DNA from: a gamma proteobacterium symbiont of Ctena orbiculata
GTDB lineage: Bacteria > Pseudomonadota > Gammaproteobacteria > Chromatiales > Chromatiaceae
DNA: 64,000 bases
Assembly (NCBI GenBank): GCA_003058495.1
Contig: QBVC01000022.1
Coordinates: 113,614 to 177,613 of the forward strand
Direction: 5' to 3'
Shown here piece by piece: positions 1-9,050 of this stretch. Made by a program: the position numbers and the translations under genes. How positions within the stretch are numbered: the first letter of the stretch is position 1; each line of letters begins with the position of its first letter. The notes beneath the pieces are model-generated. The model was given only the letters and a program-made list of their open reading frames with translations. It did not search any database and was not told the DNA's origin.

Positions 1-2
1 TG

Positions 3-146
3 ATCAAGGCATTGATGGATACCATTCTCACCGACAATCATGCCAAGACTGAAGAGCTGGAACTGCTGCGGGCCATCGGATCGGCGCTGCACATACCGCT
101 GCCCTTGCTGAGCAATCACACGGGCGGATCAGAGAACGGGGGATAG
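3..146 (+). CDS. C-terminal end of a protein, possibly an M48-type metallopeptidase (5' end outside window)
   Basis: The frame starting at base 3 is open from the window edge to a TAG at 144-146 and encodes 47 residues. The stretch KTEELELLRAIGSALHIPLP followed by a short polar tail resembles the TerB-like C-terminal tail I associate with some large proteobacterial M48 metallopeptidases (AEAELLRAIA...CPMPPLL type). That resemblance is from memory and the catalytic part is outside the window, so the family is tentative. The coding frame itself is convincing, because codon use matches the GC-rich neighbours. Confidence 0.45.
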   Translation: MKALMDTILTDNHAKTEELELLRAIGSALHIPLPLLSNHTGGSENGG

Positions 147-321
147 ACTCCCGGCGTCCGGCCACCCCTTCGCGCCCTCCCCCATAGCCATCCATGCTGA
201 ACGTCGGCCTGTCTTCATCGATCCTTGGTCGGAGCCCGCAGCGATCGGCGGCATGGCTGACGCTACGCCCGCACACTGCTAACATCGAATATCATGAGAG
301 ATTAAATCAGAGTATCCGCCA

Positions 322-2256
322 TTGAAAAATTCACTGCTACTCCGATTCGGAACCGTCATCACGATCCTCTTCATCCTCGCCGTATCCGGAATGATGAGCT
401 CGATGATCATCGCAGAAACCGCGGAAGGATACGCCGCCGCCATCAACCAGGCCGGCACCCTGCGCATGCAGTCCTATCGCATTGCAAGCAGCCTGGTGCA
501 TCGCACCAAGTTCCATGACGAACTGGCCACGACGCGAACCAGGAGCCTGGTGACGGAATACAACCAACGCCTGTTCAGTCACCGCATCCATGACGTACTC
601 TCCAAGGGACCCCATTCGAACGTCACCGAAACCTACCACCAGGTCGAGTCCCAGTGGCAGCAGCTGATGCTTCCCAATCTTGATGAGTATTTGACATTGA
701 GTTCAACCGACTCGCTCACCGCGGAGCAGAGGCGGCAGCTTGATTCCAGCCAACGCAACTACCTGGCGCTGGTTGACAACTTCGTCGATGATATCCACAG
801 CTTTGTCGAGGCCCTGGAGATCGACGCCGAGGAGAAGAACCAGCAGCTCAGAATCATCCAGATCGTACTGCTCAGCCTCACCTTTCTGGTTGCCCTGGTG
901 AGCCTCTACCTGACCAAGACCCGGGTCCTCAACCCCCTGCGCAATCTGCTTGCCTGCGCCAATGCGGCACGGCATGGCGACTTCTCCGTTCGCAGCCGCT
1001 ATCTCGGCGATGACGAACTGGGTCAGCTGGGTCAGGCATTCAACGTTATGGCAGAGGATCTTTCGGTCATCTATGCGGACCTGGAAAACCGGGTACGGAA
1101 AAAGACCCACGACCTGGAACAGAGCAACCGCTCACTGGAACTCCTCTATTCCGCGACCAAACGGCTGAGCGACTCTTCATTGAGCGAGGCGGTGCTGATC
1201 GCGGTGATCCATGACATCGAGGCGCTGCTGGGTGTCAACAACGGCACCATCTGTCTCGGTCAGCCCGGTGACGATCATGCCTATCGCTATGCATCGACGC
1301 GGAAGAAGGATTTTCTGTCGCAGGAGAAGAGGGACAGTCAGTGCGCCCTCTGTCTCGGTGACGGCAGGTCCCATACCTTCAAGGTAGCCGCACCCGGTTC
1401 GCAAATGGAGGTCAATATCTTCTCCGCGCCGATCAGGGACAAAAACCAGCAGTATGGCGTGCTGCTGGTGGAGTTACCCGAGAGCATGCAGCTCGAGGAG
1501 TGGCAGGAGCGCCTGTTGGAGACGGTCGCCAGCCACATCGCCCTGGCGATCAACGTCGCCAAGCAGGTAACCCAGAGCCGCAAGCTCTCTCTGATGGAGG
1601 AGCGCAGCGTGATTGCAAGAGAGCTGCATGACTCCATAGCCCAATCCCTCTCCTATCTGAAGATCCAGGTGGCCAAGCTGGAGAAGGCGATCAACGAGGA
1701 GCGCGACAAAAGAGAGATTCTCCTGGTCAGCGCCGCACTGCGCTCGGCGCTGAATGGTGCCTATCGCCAGCTGCGTGAACTGTTGACCACCTTCAGGCTC
1801 AAGGTGACCGATGCCGACCTCGGTAAACTGCTCAGCGGAACCGTTGCCGAGTTTGAGAACAGATCCGGCATTCCCATCGACTTCGTCAATCAAATCGGTA
1901 ATTGCCAATTCACCCCCAACGCCGAGATACATATCATCCAGATCATCCGGGAGGCGCTTTCGAATGTCATCCGCCACGCCAATGCAACCCGTGCCCGGGT
2001 GGCGCTGGAGTGCGACCAGACAGGCCGGGTCAATGTCAGCATCGAGGATGACGGCATCGGAATCAACGACGAAGGTGATATGATGCAACACTACGGCCTG
2101 CCGATCATGAAGGAAAGGGCGGAATGGCTGGGGGGCAGGCTGACGATCGAGGAACAGCCCGGCGGGGGCACCCGGATCAATCTCAATTTCAATATTACGG
2201 ATGCATCCAATACCGAATCCAAGAAACTGTTAATCGAGCAATTGAAACATGGTTGA
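322..2256 (+). CDS. narX: Nitrate/nitrite sensor histidine kinase, NarX type
   Basis: Membrane-bound sensor kinase of 644 aa. In order: TM1 (about 7-29), a PilJ/NarX-type periplasmic sensor, TM2 (about 177-198), HAMP, a GAF-like region (about 290-415), a HisKA_3 dimerisation domain with ELHDSIAQSL (phospho-acceptor His436), and an HATPase with N-box IREALSNVIRHA and DDGIGI near 576. The AAAINQAGTLRMQSYRI stretch just after TM1 matches the nitrate-binding P-box of NarX/NarQ. The start is a TTG; the first ATG lies inside TM1, so the TTG is needed for a complete membrane anchor. It overlaps the downstream regulator by 8 bp and lies upstream of the nap operon, so nitrate sensing for nap is the likely role. 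NarX and NarQ cannot be separated from sequence alone. Confidence 0.88.
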   Translation: MKNSLLLRFGTVITILFILAVSGMMSSMIIAETAEGYAAAINQAGTLRMQSYRIASSLVHRTKFHDELATTRTRSLVTEYNQRLFSHRIHDVLSKGPHSNVTETYHQVESQWQQLMLPNLDEYLTLSSTDSLTAEQRRQLDSSQRNYLALVDNFVDDIHSFVEALEIDAEEKNQQLRIIQIVLLSLTFLVALVSLYLTKTRVLNPLRNLLACANAARHGDFSVRSRYLGDDELGQLGQAFNVMAEDLSVIYADLENRVRKKTHDLEQSNRSLELLYSATKRLSDSSLSEAVLIAVIHDIEALLGVNNGTICLGQPGDDHAYRYASTRKKDFLSQEKRDSQCALCLGDGRSHTFKVAAPGSQMEVNIFSAPIRDKNQQYGVLLVELPESMQLEEWQERLLETVASHIALAINVAKQVTQSRKLSLMEERSVIARELHDSIAQSLSYLKIQVAKLEKAINEERDKREILLVSAALRSALNGAYRQLRELLTTFRLKVTDADLGKLLSGTVAEFENRSGIPIDFVNQIGNCQFTPNAEIHIIQIIREALSNVIRHANATRARVALECDQTGRVNVSIEDDGIGINDEGDMMQHYGLPIMKERAEWLGGRLTIEEQPGGGTRINLNFNITDASNTESKKLLIEQLKHG

Positions 2257-2920
2257 GCAACAGACATATACCGTACTCACAATCGATGACCATCCCCTCT
2301 TCAGAAAGGGGGTCTCCGATCTGATCGATATGGATGAAACCCTGGAGTTGGTTGGAGAGGCCGCCAACGGACCGGATGGACTGGTGGTGGCAAAACAGTT
2401 CAACCCCGACCTGATTCTGCTCGATATCAACATGAAGGGCATGAACGGTCTCGACACCCTGAAGGCGATCAGGAAGGATGAGATCGATTCCAGAGTGCTC
2501 ATGCTGACCGTATCCGATAACGAGGAGGATGTTCTGACCGCCCTGCGTTTGGGCGCGGACGGTTATCTGCTGAAGGACATGGAACCCGAGGATATTCTCA
2601 AATCGATACGCATGGCAGTGAACGGGGCCCTCGTGATCAGCGATCACCTGACCCAGTTGCTGGCAAAGGCGCTGCGGGACGACGGCAAGCTTGCGCAGAA
2701 GGATCCGGTCTCCACGCTCACCACCAGGGAGAGAGAGATCCTGCAGTGCATAGCCCGGGGCCAGAGCAACAAACAGATTGCCAATGTCCTGCAAATTTCC
2801 GAAGGCACTGTCAAGGTGCATGTCAAGCACCTGCTGAAGAAGCTCAATCTCCACTCCCGGACCGAGGCCGCGGTATGGGCGTTGAACGAAGGCGTAACCG
2901 CGCTCCGCGATCCCCAATAG
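2249..2920 (+). CDS. narL: Nitrate/nitrite response regulator, NarL/NarP type
   Basis: A 223-aa response regulator. The N-terminal receiver domain has the acidic pocket D13-D14 and phospho-acceptor Asp59 in LILLDINM. The C-terminal LuxR/NarL helix-turn-helix reads LTTREREILQCIARGQSNKQ and then EGTVKVHVKHLLKKL. It overlaps the NarX-type kinase by 8 bp, so the two are translationally coupled partners. A 7-2-7 inverted heptamer pair of the kind bound by NarL/NarP lies about 85 bp downstream of its stop, in front of napF. That suggests direct control of the nap operon. NarP is the alternative name. Confidence 0.88.
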   Translation: MVEQQTYTVLTIDDHPLFRKGVSDLIDMDETLELVGEAANGPDGLVVAKQFNPDLILLDINMKGMNGLDTLKAIRKDEIDSRVLMLTVSDNEEDVLTALRLGADGYLLKDMEPEDILKSIRMAVNGALVISDHLTQLLAKALRDDGKLAQKDPVSTLTTREREILQCIARGQSNKQIANVLQISEGTVKVHVKHLLKKLNLHSRTEAAVWALNEGVTALRDPQ

Positions 2921-3003
2921 CGCCTTCGCGGTGTTGCCAAATGCCGCTCCCGGGGGGCTACCCCGAACGAAATACCCGCTACCCACATAGTAGTATCAAT
3001 GGC

Positions 3004-3019
3004 TACCAAATAATTGGTA
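3004..3019. promoter_or_regulatory. Putative NarL/NarP 7-2-7 operator upstream of napF
   Basis: TACCAAA-TA-ATTGGTA is an inverted pair of heptamers with a 2-bp spacer. The consensus for NarL/NarP dimer sites is TACYYMT-N2-AKRRGTA, and the outer TACC/GGTA halves match perfectly. It sits between narL and napF, about 160 bp before the napF start, as expected for nitrate control of nap. Binding is inferred. Confidence 0.6.
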
Positions 3020-3032
3020 ACTTATTGAATAT

Positions 3033-3049
3033 ATTAAGAAATTCTTAAT
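3033..3049. other. AT-rich inverted repeat followed by T-run, between narL and napF
   Basis: ATTAAGAA-A-TTCTTAAT is a perfect 8-bp inverted repeat with a 1-bp centre, followed by a run of T. It could be a weak terminator for narXL or part of an AT-rich promoter element. The 1-nt loop argues against a stable RNA hairpin as drawn. Confidence 0.3.
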
Positions 3050-3064
3050 TTTTTCTACAAATTC

Positions 3065-3078
3065 TTGATCCGCGTCAA
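3065..3078. promoter_or_regulatory. Putative FNR/ANR-type box in nap promoter
   Basis: TTGAT-CCGC-GTCAA matches the FNR consensus TTGAT-N4-ATCAA at 9 of 10 positions. It lies about 100 bp before the napF GTG start. In E. coli the napF promoter is likewise activated by FNR together with NarP. Confidence 0.6.
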
Positions 3079-3179
3079 AGCGGATTCACGCCACCGGTGA
3101 AACACTCACCCCATTCAAAGGTTTTCGCTCGCAAGGGATGTGCAAGCGGTTTCCCGGATACCTCGATCGAGGCGAAATT

Positions 3180-3728
3180 GTGCAACCATCCATAGACAGA
3201 TATCAGCTCATCCGTGGCGACCTCAGCGGTCGACGCCGAGAGATCCGCCCGCCCTGGTCGATCGGGGGCGAGGGGCGTTTTATCGAGCTGTGCAACCGCT
3301 GCGGCGAATGCATCAAGGTCTGCCCGACCGGGATTATCAAAAGCGGATCCGGCGGCTTCCCCGCGGTCGATTTCAAGCGCGATCATTGCACTTTTTGCGG
3401 CGATTGCGTGAAGCGCTGTGAACCCAAGGCACTGGCCTTCGCCGAGGATCCGGCCACCCCACCCTGGTCCCTCGGCATTGAGATCGATGCCTCCTGTCTC
3501 TCACTCAACGGCGTCGTATGCAGAAGTTGCGGCGACATCTGTGAAGAGCGGGCCATTCGTTTCCGGCTGCAGACGGGAGGCCGTTCACAACCCCGGCTGG
3601 ATCTCTCCCTGTGTAGCGGATGCGGCGCCTGTGTCGCCGTCTGCCCGAGTCATTCCATAACCGTTTTACCCACTGTAAACGATCGCGCGGCATCAAGCCA
3701 AAACCGCGAGGAGATTGCCAATCCATGA
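3180..3728 (+). CDS. napF: Ferredoxin-type protein NapF
   Basis: Cytoplasmic iron-sulfur protein (182 aa) of the nap operon, known to interact with NapA during maturation. Four cysteine clusters are visible: CNRCGECIKVCP, CTFCGDCVKRCEP, CRSCGDICEE and CSGCGACVAVCP. I place the start at the GTG at 3180. It has a GAGG Shine-Dalgarno about 8 nt upstream and gives exactly the same 21 residues before the IRPPWS motif as in E. coli NapF. An ATG at 3138 in the same frame would add 14 residues but has a poorly spaced ribosome site. It overlaps napD by 4 bp (ATGA). Confidence 0.9.
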   Translation: MQPSIDRYQLIRGDLSGRRREIRPPWSIGGEGRFIELCNRCGECIKVCPTGIIKSGSGGFPAVDFKRDHCTFCGDCVKRCEPKALAFAEDPATPPWSLGIEIDASCLSLNGVVCRSCGDICEERAIRFRLQTGGRSQPRLDLSLCSGCGACVAVCPSHSITVLPTVNDRAASSQNREEIANP

Positions 3729-3994
3729 ATATATGCAGCTTGATAGTCCACACAAAACCGACACACGGAGCAGAAGTATCTGATCGCCTGCAAAGGTTCC
3801 AGGGGGTCGAGGTTCATGGAGGAACCGAGGCTGACAAATTGATTGTCACCATAGAGGACGAGGGTGAATCGATATCACCCGTATCCGACACCATGAATGC
3901 CCTTCGCGACGTGGAAGGCGTCGTGAGTACTGTTTTGGTTTATCACTATGGCGGTGAAGAGTCGATGGAGGAAATGAACCGTGAAATTAACTAG
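3725..3994 (+). CDS. napD: NapA Tat-signal chaperone NapD
   Basis: Small cytoplasmic chaperone of 89 aa that binds the twin-arginine signal peptide of NapA and delays export until the cofactors are loaded. The beginning [12 protein letters not shown] and the ferredoxin-like fold pattern (LIVTIEDE, then [13 protein letters not shown]) match the NapD family in length and layout. The ATG at 3725 overlaps the napF stop, and the 3' end overlaps napA by 14 bp, so translation is coupled. Confidence 0.9.
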   Translation: MNICSLIVHTKPTHGAEVSDRLQRFQGVEVHGGTEADKLIVTIEDEGESISPVSDTMNALRDVEGVVSTVLVYHYGGEESMEEMNREIN

Positions 3995-6551
3995 AAGAGA
4001 ATTTATCAAAAGCAACGCCGTGGCAGCCGCCGCATCCGTGGCCGGCGTCACCCTGCCGCTGTCCAATGCAACGGCCGCCGATGCGGATGACGGTATCCGT
4101 TGGGACAAGGCCGCATGCCGCTACTGCGGCACCGGATGCAGCGTCCTGATGGGTGTCAAAGACGGCAAGGTGGTGGCGAGCCAGGGCGATCCCGACGCGC
4201 CGGTAAACAAGGGCCTCAACTGCATCAAGGGCTATTTCCTGCCGAAGATACTCTATGGAGAGGACAGGCTCACCAAGCCCCTGCTGAGGAAAACCAACGG
4301 CAAGTATGACAAGAACGGCAAGTTCGAAGCGGTCTCCTGGGACGAGGCCTTCAAGACCATGGCCGAAAAGTGGATCGCCGCGCGCAAGGCCAAGGGGCCG
4401 AAGGGCGTCGGCATGTTCGGCTCCGGTCAATGGACCGTCTGGGAAGGCTACGCCGCGCAGAAACTGCTGAAGGCCGGCTTCCGCTCCAACAGCCTGGAAC
4501 CCAACGCCCGCCACTGCATGGCATCCGCGGTGGGCGCCTTCATGCGCGCCTTCGGCATCGATGAGCCGATGGGCTGCTACGACGATCTGGAACACGCCGA
4601 TGTGTTCGTGCTCTGGGGCGCCAACATGGCGGAGATGCACCCGATTCTCTGGTCCCGCCTCACCGACACCCGTCTGACCAAGCCCGGCTGCGAAGTCCAT
4701 GTGCTCTCCACCTTCGAGCACCGCTGCTATGAACTGGCGGACAACGGCATGGTCTTCGAACCCCAGACCGACCTGGCGATCCTCAACTATATCGCCAACT
4801 ACATCATCCAGAACAAGGCCTACAACAAGGCGTTCATCGACAAGCACGTCAATTTCACCAAGACTCCCACCGATATCGGCTATGGTCTGCGCGACAACGA
4901 TCCCCGGGAGAAGGCGGCGAAAAACCGGGCCAAGGGCAAGCTCACCAAGATCAGCTTCGAAGAGTATGCCAAGTCGGTGGAGCCCTACACCCTGGAATAT
5001 ACAGCCAAGCTCTCCAAGGTGCCCAAGGAGAAACTGCTGCGACTGGCCAAGGCCTATGCCGATCCCAAGAAGAAGGTCGCCTCCTACTGGACCATGGGCT
5101 TCAACCAGCATACCCGCGGCGTCTGGGTCAACGGCCTCTGCTACAACGTCCATCTGCTGATGGGCAAGATCTCCGAGCCCGGCAACAGCCCCTTCTCCCT
5201 CACCGGCCAGCCCTCCGCCTGCGGTACCGCCCGCGAGGTCGGCACCTTCACCCACAGGCTGCCCGCCGACCTGGTGACCAAGAAGGACGCCCACTGCAAG
5301 TTCGCCGAGAAGACCTGGAAGCTGCCGGCAGGCACCATTCCCCGCGCCAACGGCAAGACGGACGGCGCCGATCAGAGCGACATCAGCGGCAAGCCCATGG
5401 GTCCGACACTGATCCATGCGGTGGCCATGCACCGGGCGCTGAACGACGGCAAGATGAACACCTTCTGGGTCATGTGCAACAACAACATGCAGGCCGCCGC
5501 CAACATGAACGACGAGAGCTATCCCGGTTGGCGCAACCCGGACAACTTCATCACCGTCTCCGATCCCTATCCCACGGTTTCGGCCCAGGCCGCCGACCTG
5601 ATCCTGCCCACCGCGATGTGGATCGAGAAGGAGGGCGCCTACGGCAACGCCGAGCGCCGCACCCAGTTCTGGCGTCAGCAGGTTGGCGCGCCGGGCGAGG
5701 CGAAATCGGATGTCTGGCAGGTCATGGAGTTCTCCAAGTATGTCAAGGTCAAGGATGTCTGGCCCGAGGACCTGATCGCCAAGATGCCGGAATATGCCGA
5801 CAAGACCCTCTACGACGTGCTCTACGCCAACGGCCAGGTGAACAAGTTCCCGGTTGAGCAGGTCACCGACAGCCGCGGCAACAAGTACGCCAACGACGAG
5901 TCGGCCGACTTCGGCTTCTATGTGCAGAAGGGCCTGTTCGAGGAGTATCGCCTCTTCAACTCCGTCGACGGCATCCCCAAGAAGGGTCACGAGATGGCCG
6001 ACTTCGACGCCTATCACAAGGTCCGCGGCATGCGCTGGCCGGTGATCGACGGCAAGGAGACCCTGTGGCGCTTCCGCGAAGGCTACGATCCCCATGTCGC
6101 CAAGGGCGAAGGCGTGAAGTTCTACGGCAAGCCGGACGGCAAGGCCAACATCATCACCGCGCCCTACGAACCCGCCGCCGAGCCGCCGGACAAAGAGTAC
6201 GATCTCTGGCTCTGCACCGGCCGTGTGCTGGAGCACTGGCACTCAGGCTCCATGACCCGTCGCGTGCCCGAGCTCTATCGCGCGGTACCCGACGCGGTGG
6301 TCTACATGCATCCGAAGGACGCCAAGAAACGCCGTCTGCGCAACGGTGCGCTGGCCAAGCTCACCAGCCGTCGCGGCGAGATCGTGTGCAAGGTCGACAC
6401 CAAGGGCCGCAACAAGTGTCCGGAGGGGCTGGTCTTCGTGCCCTGGTTCGATGCGGGACGCCTGGTCAACAAGCTGACCCTCGACCAGACCGATCCGCTC
6501 TCGAAAGAGACGGACTACAAGAAGTGCGGGGTGAAGATCACGCGCGCTTAG
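3981..6551 (+). CDS. napA: Periplasmic nitrate reductase, catalytic subunit NapA
   Basis: Catalytic Mo-bis-MGD enzyme (856 aa) that reduces nitrate to nitrite in the periplasm, with electrons from NapC/NapB. The N terminus has a twin-arginine signal (TRREFIK, then an alanine-rich hydrophobic run to about residue 32). The [4Fe-4S] ligands are C46, C49, C53 and C81 (CRYCGTGC and GLNCIKG). The molybdenum-ligating Cys179 lies in [14 protein letters not shown], typical of NapA-type reductases. Length and order are normal for gammaproteobacterial NapA. A 176-bp gap with GC-rich hairpin repeats separates it from napG, which is unusual inside this otherwise tight operon. Confidence 0.97.
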   Translation: MKLTRREFIKSNAVAAAASVAGVTLPLSNATAADADDGIRWDKAACRYCGTGCSVLMGVKDGKVVASQGDPDAPVNKGLNCIKGYFLPKILYGEDRLTKPLLRKTNGKYDKNGKFEAVSWDEAFKTMAEKWIAARKAKGPKGVGMFGSGQWTVWEGYAAQKLLKAGFRSNSLEPNARHCMASAVGAFMRAFGIDEPMGCYDDLEHADVFVLWGANMAEMHPILWSRLTDTRLTKPGCEVHVLSTFEHRCYELADNGMVFEPQTDLAILNYIANYIIQNKAYNKAFIDKHVNFTKTPTDIGYGLRDNDPREKAAKNRAKGKLTKISFEEYAKSVEPYTLEYTAKLSKVPKEKLLRLAKAYADPKKKVASYWTMGFNQHTRGVWVNGLCYNVHLLMGKISEPGNSPFSLTGQPSACGTAREVGTFTHRLPADLVTKKDAHCKFAEKTWKLPAGTIPRANGKTDGADQSDISGKPMGPTLIHAVAMHRALNDGKMNTFWVMCNNNMQAAANMNDESYPGWRNPDNFITVSDPYPTVSAQAADLILPTAMWIEKEGAYGNAERRTQFWRQQVGAPGEAKSDVWQVMEFSKYVKVKDVWPEDLIAKMPEYADKTLYDVLYANGQVNKFPVEQVTDSRGNKYANDESADFGFYVQKGLFEEYRLFNSVDGIPKKGHEMADFDAYHKVRGMRWPVIDGKETLWRFREGYDPHVAKGEGVKFYGKPDGKANIITAPYEPAAEPPDKEYDLWLCTGRVLEHWHSGSMTRRVPELYRAVPDAVVYMHPKDAKKRRLRNGALAKLTSRRGEIVCKVDTKGRNKCPEGLVFVPWFDAGRLVNKLTLDQTDPLSKETDYKKCGVKITRA

Positions 6552-6573
6552 CGGGCATTGAACCCGGGTTATC

Positions 6574-6675
6574 GGTGGGGCATGGCCCCACCCTACCCGA
6601 ACCCCAGGCAGGGGTGCCTGTCCCGAGAACCCCAGGACAGGCGGGCAACCCTGTAGGGTGGGGCCCTGCCCCACC
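6574..6675. repeat. GC-rich hairpin repeat unit between napA and napG
   Basis: Two palindromes, GGTGGGGC-ATG-GCCCCACC (6574-6592) and GGTGGGGC-CCT-GCCCCACC (6657-6675), flank about 64 bp that contain further short inverted repeats (CCCCAGG/CCTGGGG-like). The outer arms are inverted relative to each other (CCCTAC on the left, GTAGGG on the right). Related hairpins recur at 20.4-20.7 kb. This looks like a REP/BIME-type intergenic repeat. It may act as an mRNA stabiliser or attenuator between napA and napG. Confidence 0.7.
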
Positions 6676-6727
6676 AAACAGCCGAACATGAGGGCGCAAA
6701 GGAAACAGCATCGCAACTGAGTAACCG

Positions 6728-7585
6728 ATGACGGACACAGAGAGAAAAAACGAGATCAACCGCAGGCAGTTCCTGGGCAACATGCTCAAGACCGCCTGCA
6801 GCGTCGGACTGGTTGGCCTGGGACTGGGTGCCTACTCGAAACGGGCATCGTCACTGCCGGCGAGCTATATCCGACCCCCCGGCGCCCTGCCGGAGGAGGA
6901 GTTTCTCGGCACCTGCATCCGCTGCGGCCTCTGCGTGCGCGACTGTCCCTACGACATCCTGTTTCTGGGAGAGGTCGGTGACCAGGTGCCCACCGGGACG
7001 CCCTACTTCGTGGCCCGCACCGGGCCCTGTGAGATGTGCGAGGAGATCCCCTGCGTGGTGGCCTGCCCCACCAACGCCCTCGATCACGAGCTGAAGGACA
7101 TCGAGGATTCGCGGATGGGCCTGGCGGTGCTCATCGACCAGGAGAACTGCATCGCCTTCCATGGGCTGCGTTGCGAGGTCTGCTTCAACGTCTGTCCGAT
7201 CCGCAATCGCGCCATCACCCTGGACATGCAGCACAACACCCGCTCAGGCAAGCATGCCCTGTTCATTCCCGTGGTCCACTCCGACGCCTGCACCGGCTGC
7301 GGCCTCTGCGAGCGCGCCTGCATCCTCGAAGAGGCGGCGATCAAGGTCTTCCCGACCCACCTGGCCAAGGGCGAACTGGGCAAGCACTACCGCCTGGGAT
7401 GGGAGGAGAAAGAGAAGGCTGGAGGCGCATTGGTCACACCCGACACCGAGCACCGCTACAACCTCCCCGAAGGGGTGAGATACGAGCTCCAGGGTGAAGG
7501 GTTGATCATCGAAGAGGGAGCGCAGCAGACCCCCTTCTCCGCCAATCCCCTGGATACACTCAATAGCGGTTTCATGGATAAGTAG
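6728..7585 (+). CDS. napG: Ferredoxin-type quinol dehydrogenase subunit NapG
   Basis: Periplasmic iron-sulfur protein (285 aa) that works with membrane-bound NapH to pass electrons from quinol to the nitrate reductase. It has a twin-arginine signal (NRRQFLG) and four cysteine clusters: CIRCGLCVRDCP, CEMCEEIPCVVACP, CEVCFNVCP and CTGCGLCERAC. The position between napA and napH is the standard order. It ends 1 bp before napH. Confidence 0.94.
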   Translation: MTDTERKNEINRRQFLGNMLKTACSVGLVGLGLGAYSKRASSLPASYIRPPGALPEEEFLGTCIRCGLCVRDCPYDILFLGEVGDQVPTGTPYFVARTGPCEMCEEIPCVVACPTNALDHELKDIEDSRMGLAVLIDQENCIAFHGLRCEVCFNVCPIRNRAITLDMQHNTRSGKHALFIPVVHSDACTGCGLCERACILEEAAIKVFPTHLAKGELGKHYRLGWEEKEKAGGALVTPDTEHRYNLPEGVRYELQGEGLIIEEGAQQTPFSANPLDTLNSGFMDK

Positions 7586-7586
7586 C

Positions 7587-8495
7587 ATGTTGGACATGAA
7601 GACATTGGGTCACGACGCCATCGCCGAAAAAGGCAGGTTCAATGCCCACAAGTACCTGATCCTGAGGCGCCTGAGTCAACTCGGGATCCTGGCGCTGTTT
7701 CTTGCCGGCCCCTGGCTCGGTATCTGGATCGTGAAAGGCAATCTGGCCTACAGTCTGACCCTGGATTTCCTGCCGCTGACCGATCCCTATGTGCTGCTGC
7801 AGGGAAGTCTTTCGGGTGTGGTGCCGGAGACCACGGCCATCATCGGCGTGGTCATCGTACTGCTCTTCTACTTCCTGGTGGGGGGCCGGGTCTACTGCTC
7901 CTGGGTCTGCCCGGTCAACATGGTCACCGACCTGGCAGCCTGGCTGCGGCGCAAACTGGGTATACGGACAACCTCGCAGCTGTCGCGCAGTACCCGTTTC
8001 TGGATGCTGGGACTGACCCTGATCCTGCCGTTTGCCGTTGCCGGCGGCATCGTCTGGGAGCTGGTCAATCCGGTCTCCATGATGTTCCGCGGCATCGTCT
8101 TCGGCATGGGCGCGGCCTGGGTGATGGTGCTGGGTATCTTCCTGTTCGATCTGATCGTGGCGAAGGACGGCTGGTGCGGCCACATCTGTCCGGTGGGGGC
8201 CTTCTACAACCTGGTCGGCAGCAGGAGCCTGCTGCGGGTAAATGCCGTGCAGCGCCAGGCCTGCAACGATTGCATGGAGTGCTACGTGGTCTGCCCTGAA
8301 CCGCAGGTGATCAAGCCGGCGCTGAAGGGGGAGGAGAAGGGCGCATCGCCGGTGATTCTCTCGTCCGACTGCACCAACTGCGGGCGCTGTATCGATATCT
8401 GCGCAAAGGATGTCTTCAGCTACGGCGGTCGTCGAAGCAAATCGATCGAAGTCTACAAGCGTGAAGGTGAAATCAATCCGGGTGTCCAGGCATGA
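7587..8495 (+). CDS. napH: Membrane quinol dehydrogenase subunit NapH
   Basis: Polytopic membrane protein (302 aa) with about four hydrophobic segments: near residues 30-50, 80-100, 135-155 and 175-195. CSWVCPVNMVTD and CGHICPVGAFYN are the conserved CX3CP motifs of NapH/NosR-like proteins. Two C-terminal cytoplasmic [4Fe-4S] clusters follow (CNDCMECYVVCP and CTNCGRCIDIC). With NapG it forms the menaquinol/ubiquinol-oxidising branch of Nap. Confidence 0.94.
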   Translation: MLDMKTLGHDAIAEKGRFNAHKYLILRRLSQLGILALFLAGPWLGIWIVKGNLAYSLTLDFLPLTDPYVLLQGSLSGVVPETTAIIGVVIVLLFYFLVGGRVYCSWVCPVNMVTDLAAWLRRKLGIRTTSQLSRSTRFWMLGLTLILPFAVAGGIVWELVNPVSMMFRGIVFGMGAAWVMVLGIFLFDLIVAKDGWCGHICPVGAFYNLVGSRSLLRVNAVQRQACNDCMECYVVCPEPQVIKPALKGEEKGASPVILSSDCTNCGRCIDICAKDVFSYGGRRSKSIEVYKREGEINPGVQA

Positions 8496-8544
8496 CCGGC
8501 ACCACTAACCAATTCTGTTAATGAGAGTGATGATGGAGAAAGGT

Positions 8545-8970
8545 ATGAAAAAGATCGCATTACTAACCGTTGCGGCAATAACAACCATGTTTCTGTCGAC
8601 AGCGTTGCTGGCTGACGTTCAATCGCTGCGCGGCGACAAGCTCGACACGATGGCGAAAAAACCCGCTGACATGAAGCTGCTGAATGTCAAAGGGGGCATC
8701 GAACGCAGCTTCAAACTGCAGCCGCCGATGGTGCCCCATGAGGTGGACAAGTATGAGGTCAATCTCAAGAACAACGGCTGCATGAAGTGCCACAGCGAGG
8801 AGACCTACGAAAAAGAGAAGGCGCCGAAGGTAGGCGACAGCCACTATGAGGATCGTGACGGCAAGGTCCTGAAGACCATCTCCAGCCGGCGTTACTTCTG
8901 CAACCAGTGTCATGCGCCCCAGATGGGTGCGGACCCCCTGGTGCAAAACAATTTTCAAGGTGCCAAATAG
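8545..8970 (+). CDS. napB: Diheme cytochrome NapB, electron-transfer subunit of nitrate reductase
   Basis: Periplasmic diheme c-type cytochrome (141 aa) that delivers electrons to NapA. A cleavable signal (MKKIALLTVAAITTMFLSTA) is followed by two heme sites, CMKCH and CNQCH, and the C-terminal HAPQMGADPLV stretch typical of NapB. I chose the ATG at 8545 because GGAG is well spaced from it and the signal peptide then starts normally. In-frame ATGs at 8521, 8530 and 8533 would add up to 8 residues. Confidence 0.93.
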   Translation: MKKIALLTVAAITTMFLSTALLADVQSLRGDKLDTMAKKPADMKLLNVKGGIERSFKLQPPMVPHEVDKYEVNLKNNGCMKCHSEETYEKEKAPKVGDSHYEDRDGKVLKTISSRRYFCNQCHAPQMGADPLVQNNFQGAK

Positions 8971-9050
8971 TATTCAGCCGGATCGGGTCGCCTCGCACGG
9001 AGGCGGCCGCGATTCACTGAATTGCAGTAGCCAAGACAACCGGTGTAACT

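Noticed and set aside
3987..6242. 751-codon open frame antisense to napA
   Set aside because: Shadow of a GC-rich gene; Gly/Val/His-rich translation without domains, while napA is unambiguous.
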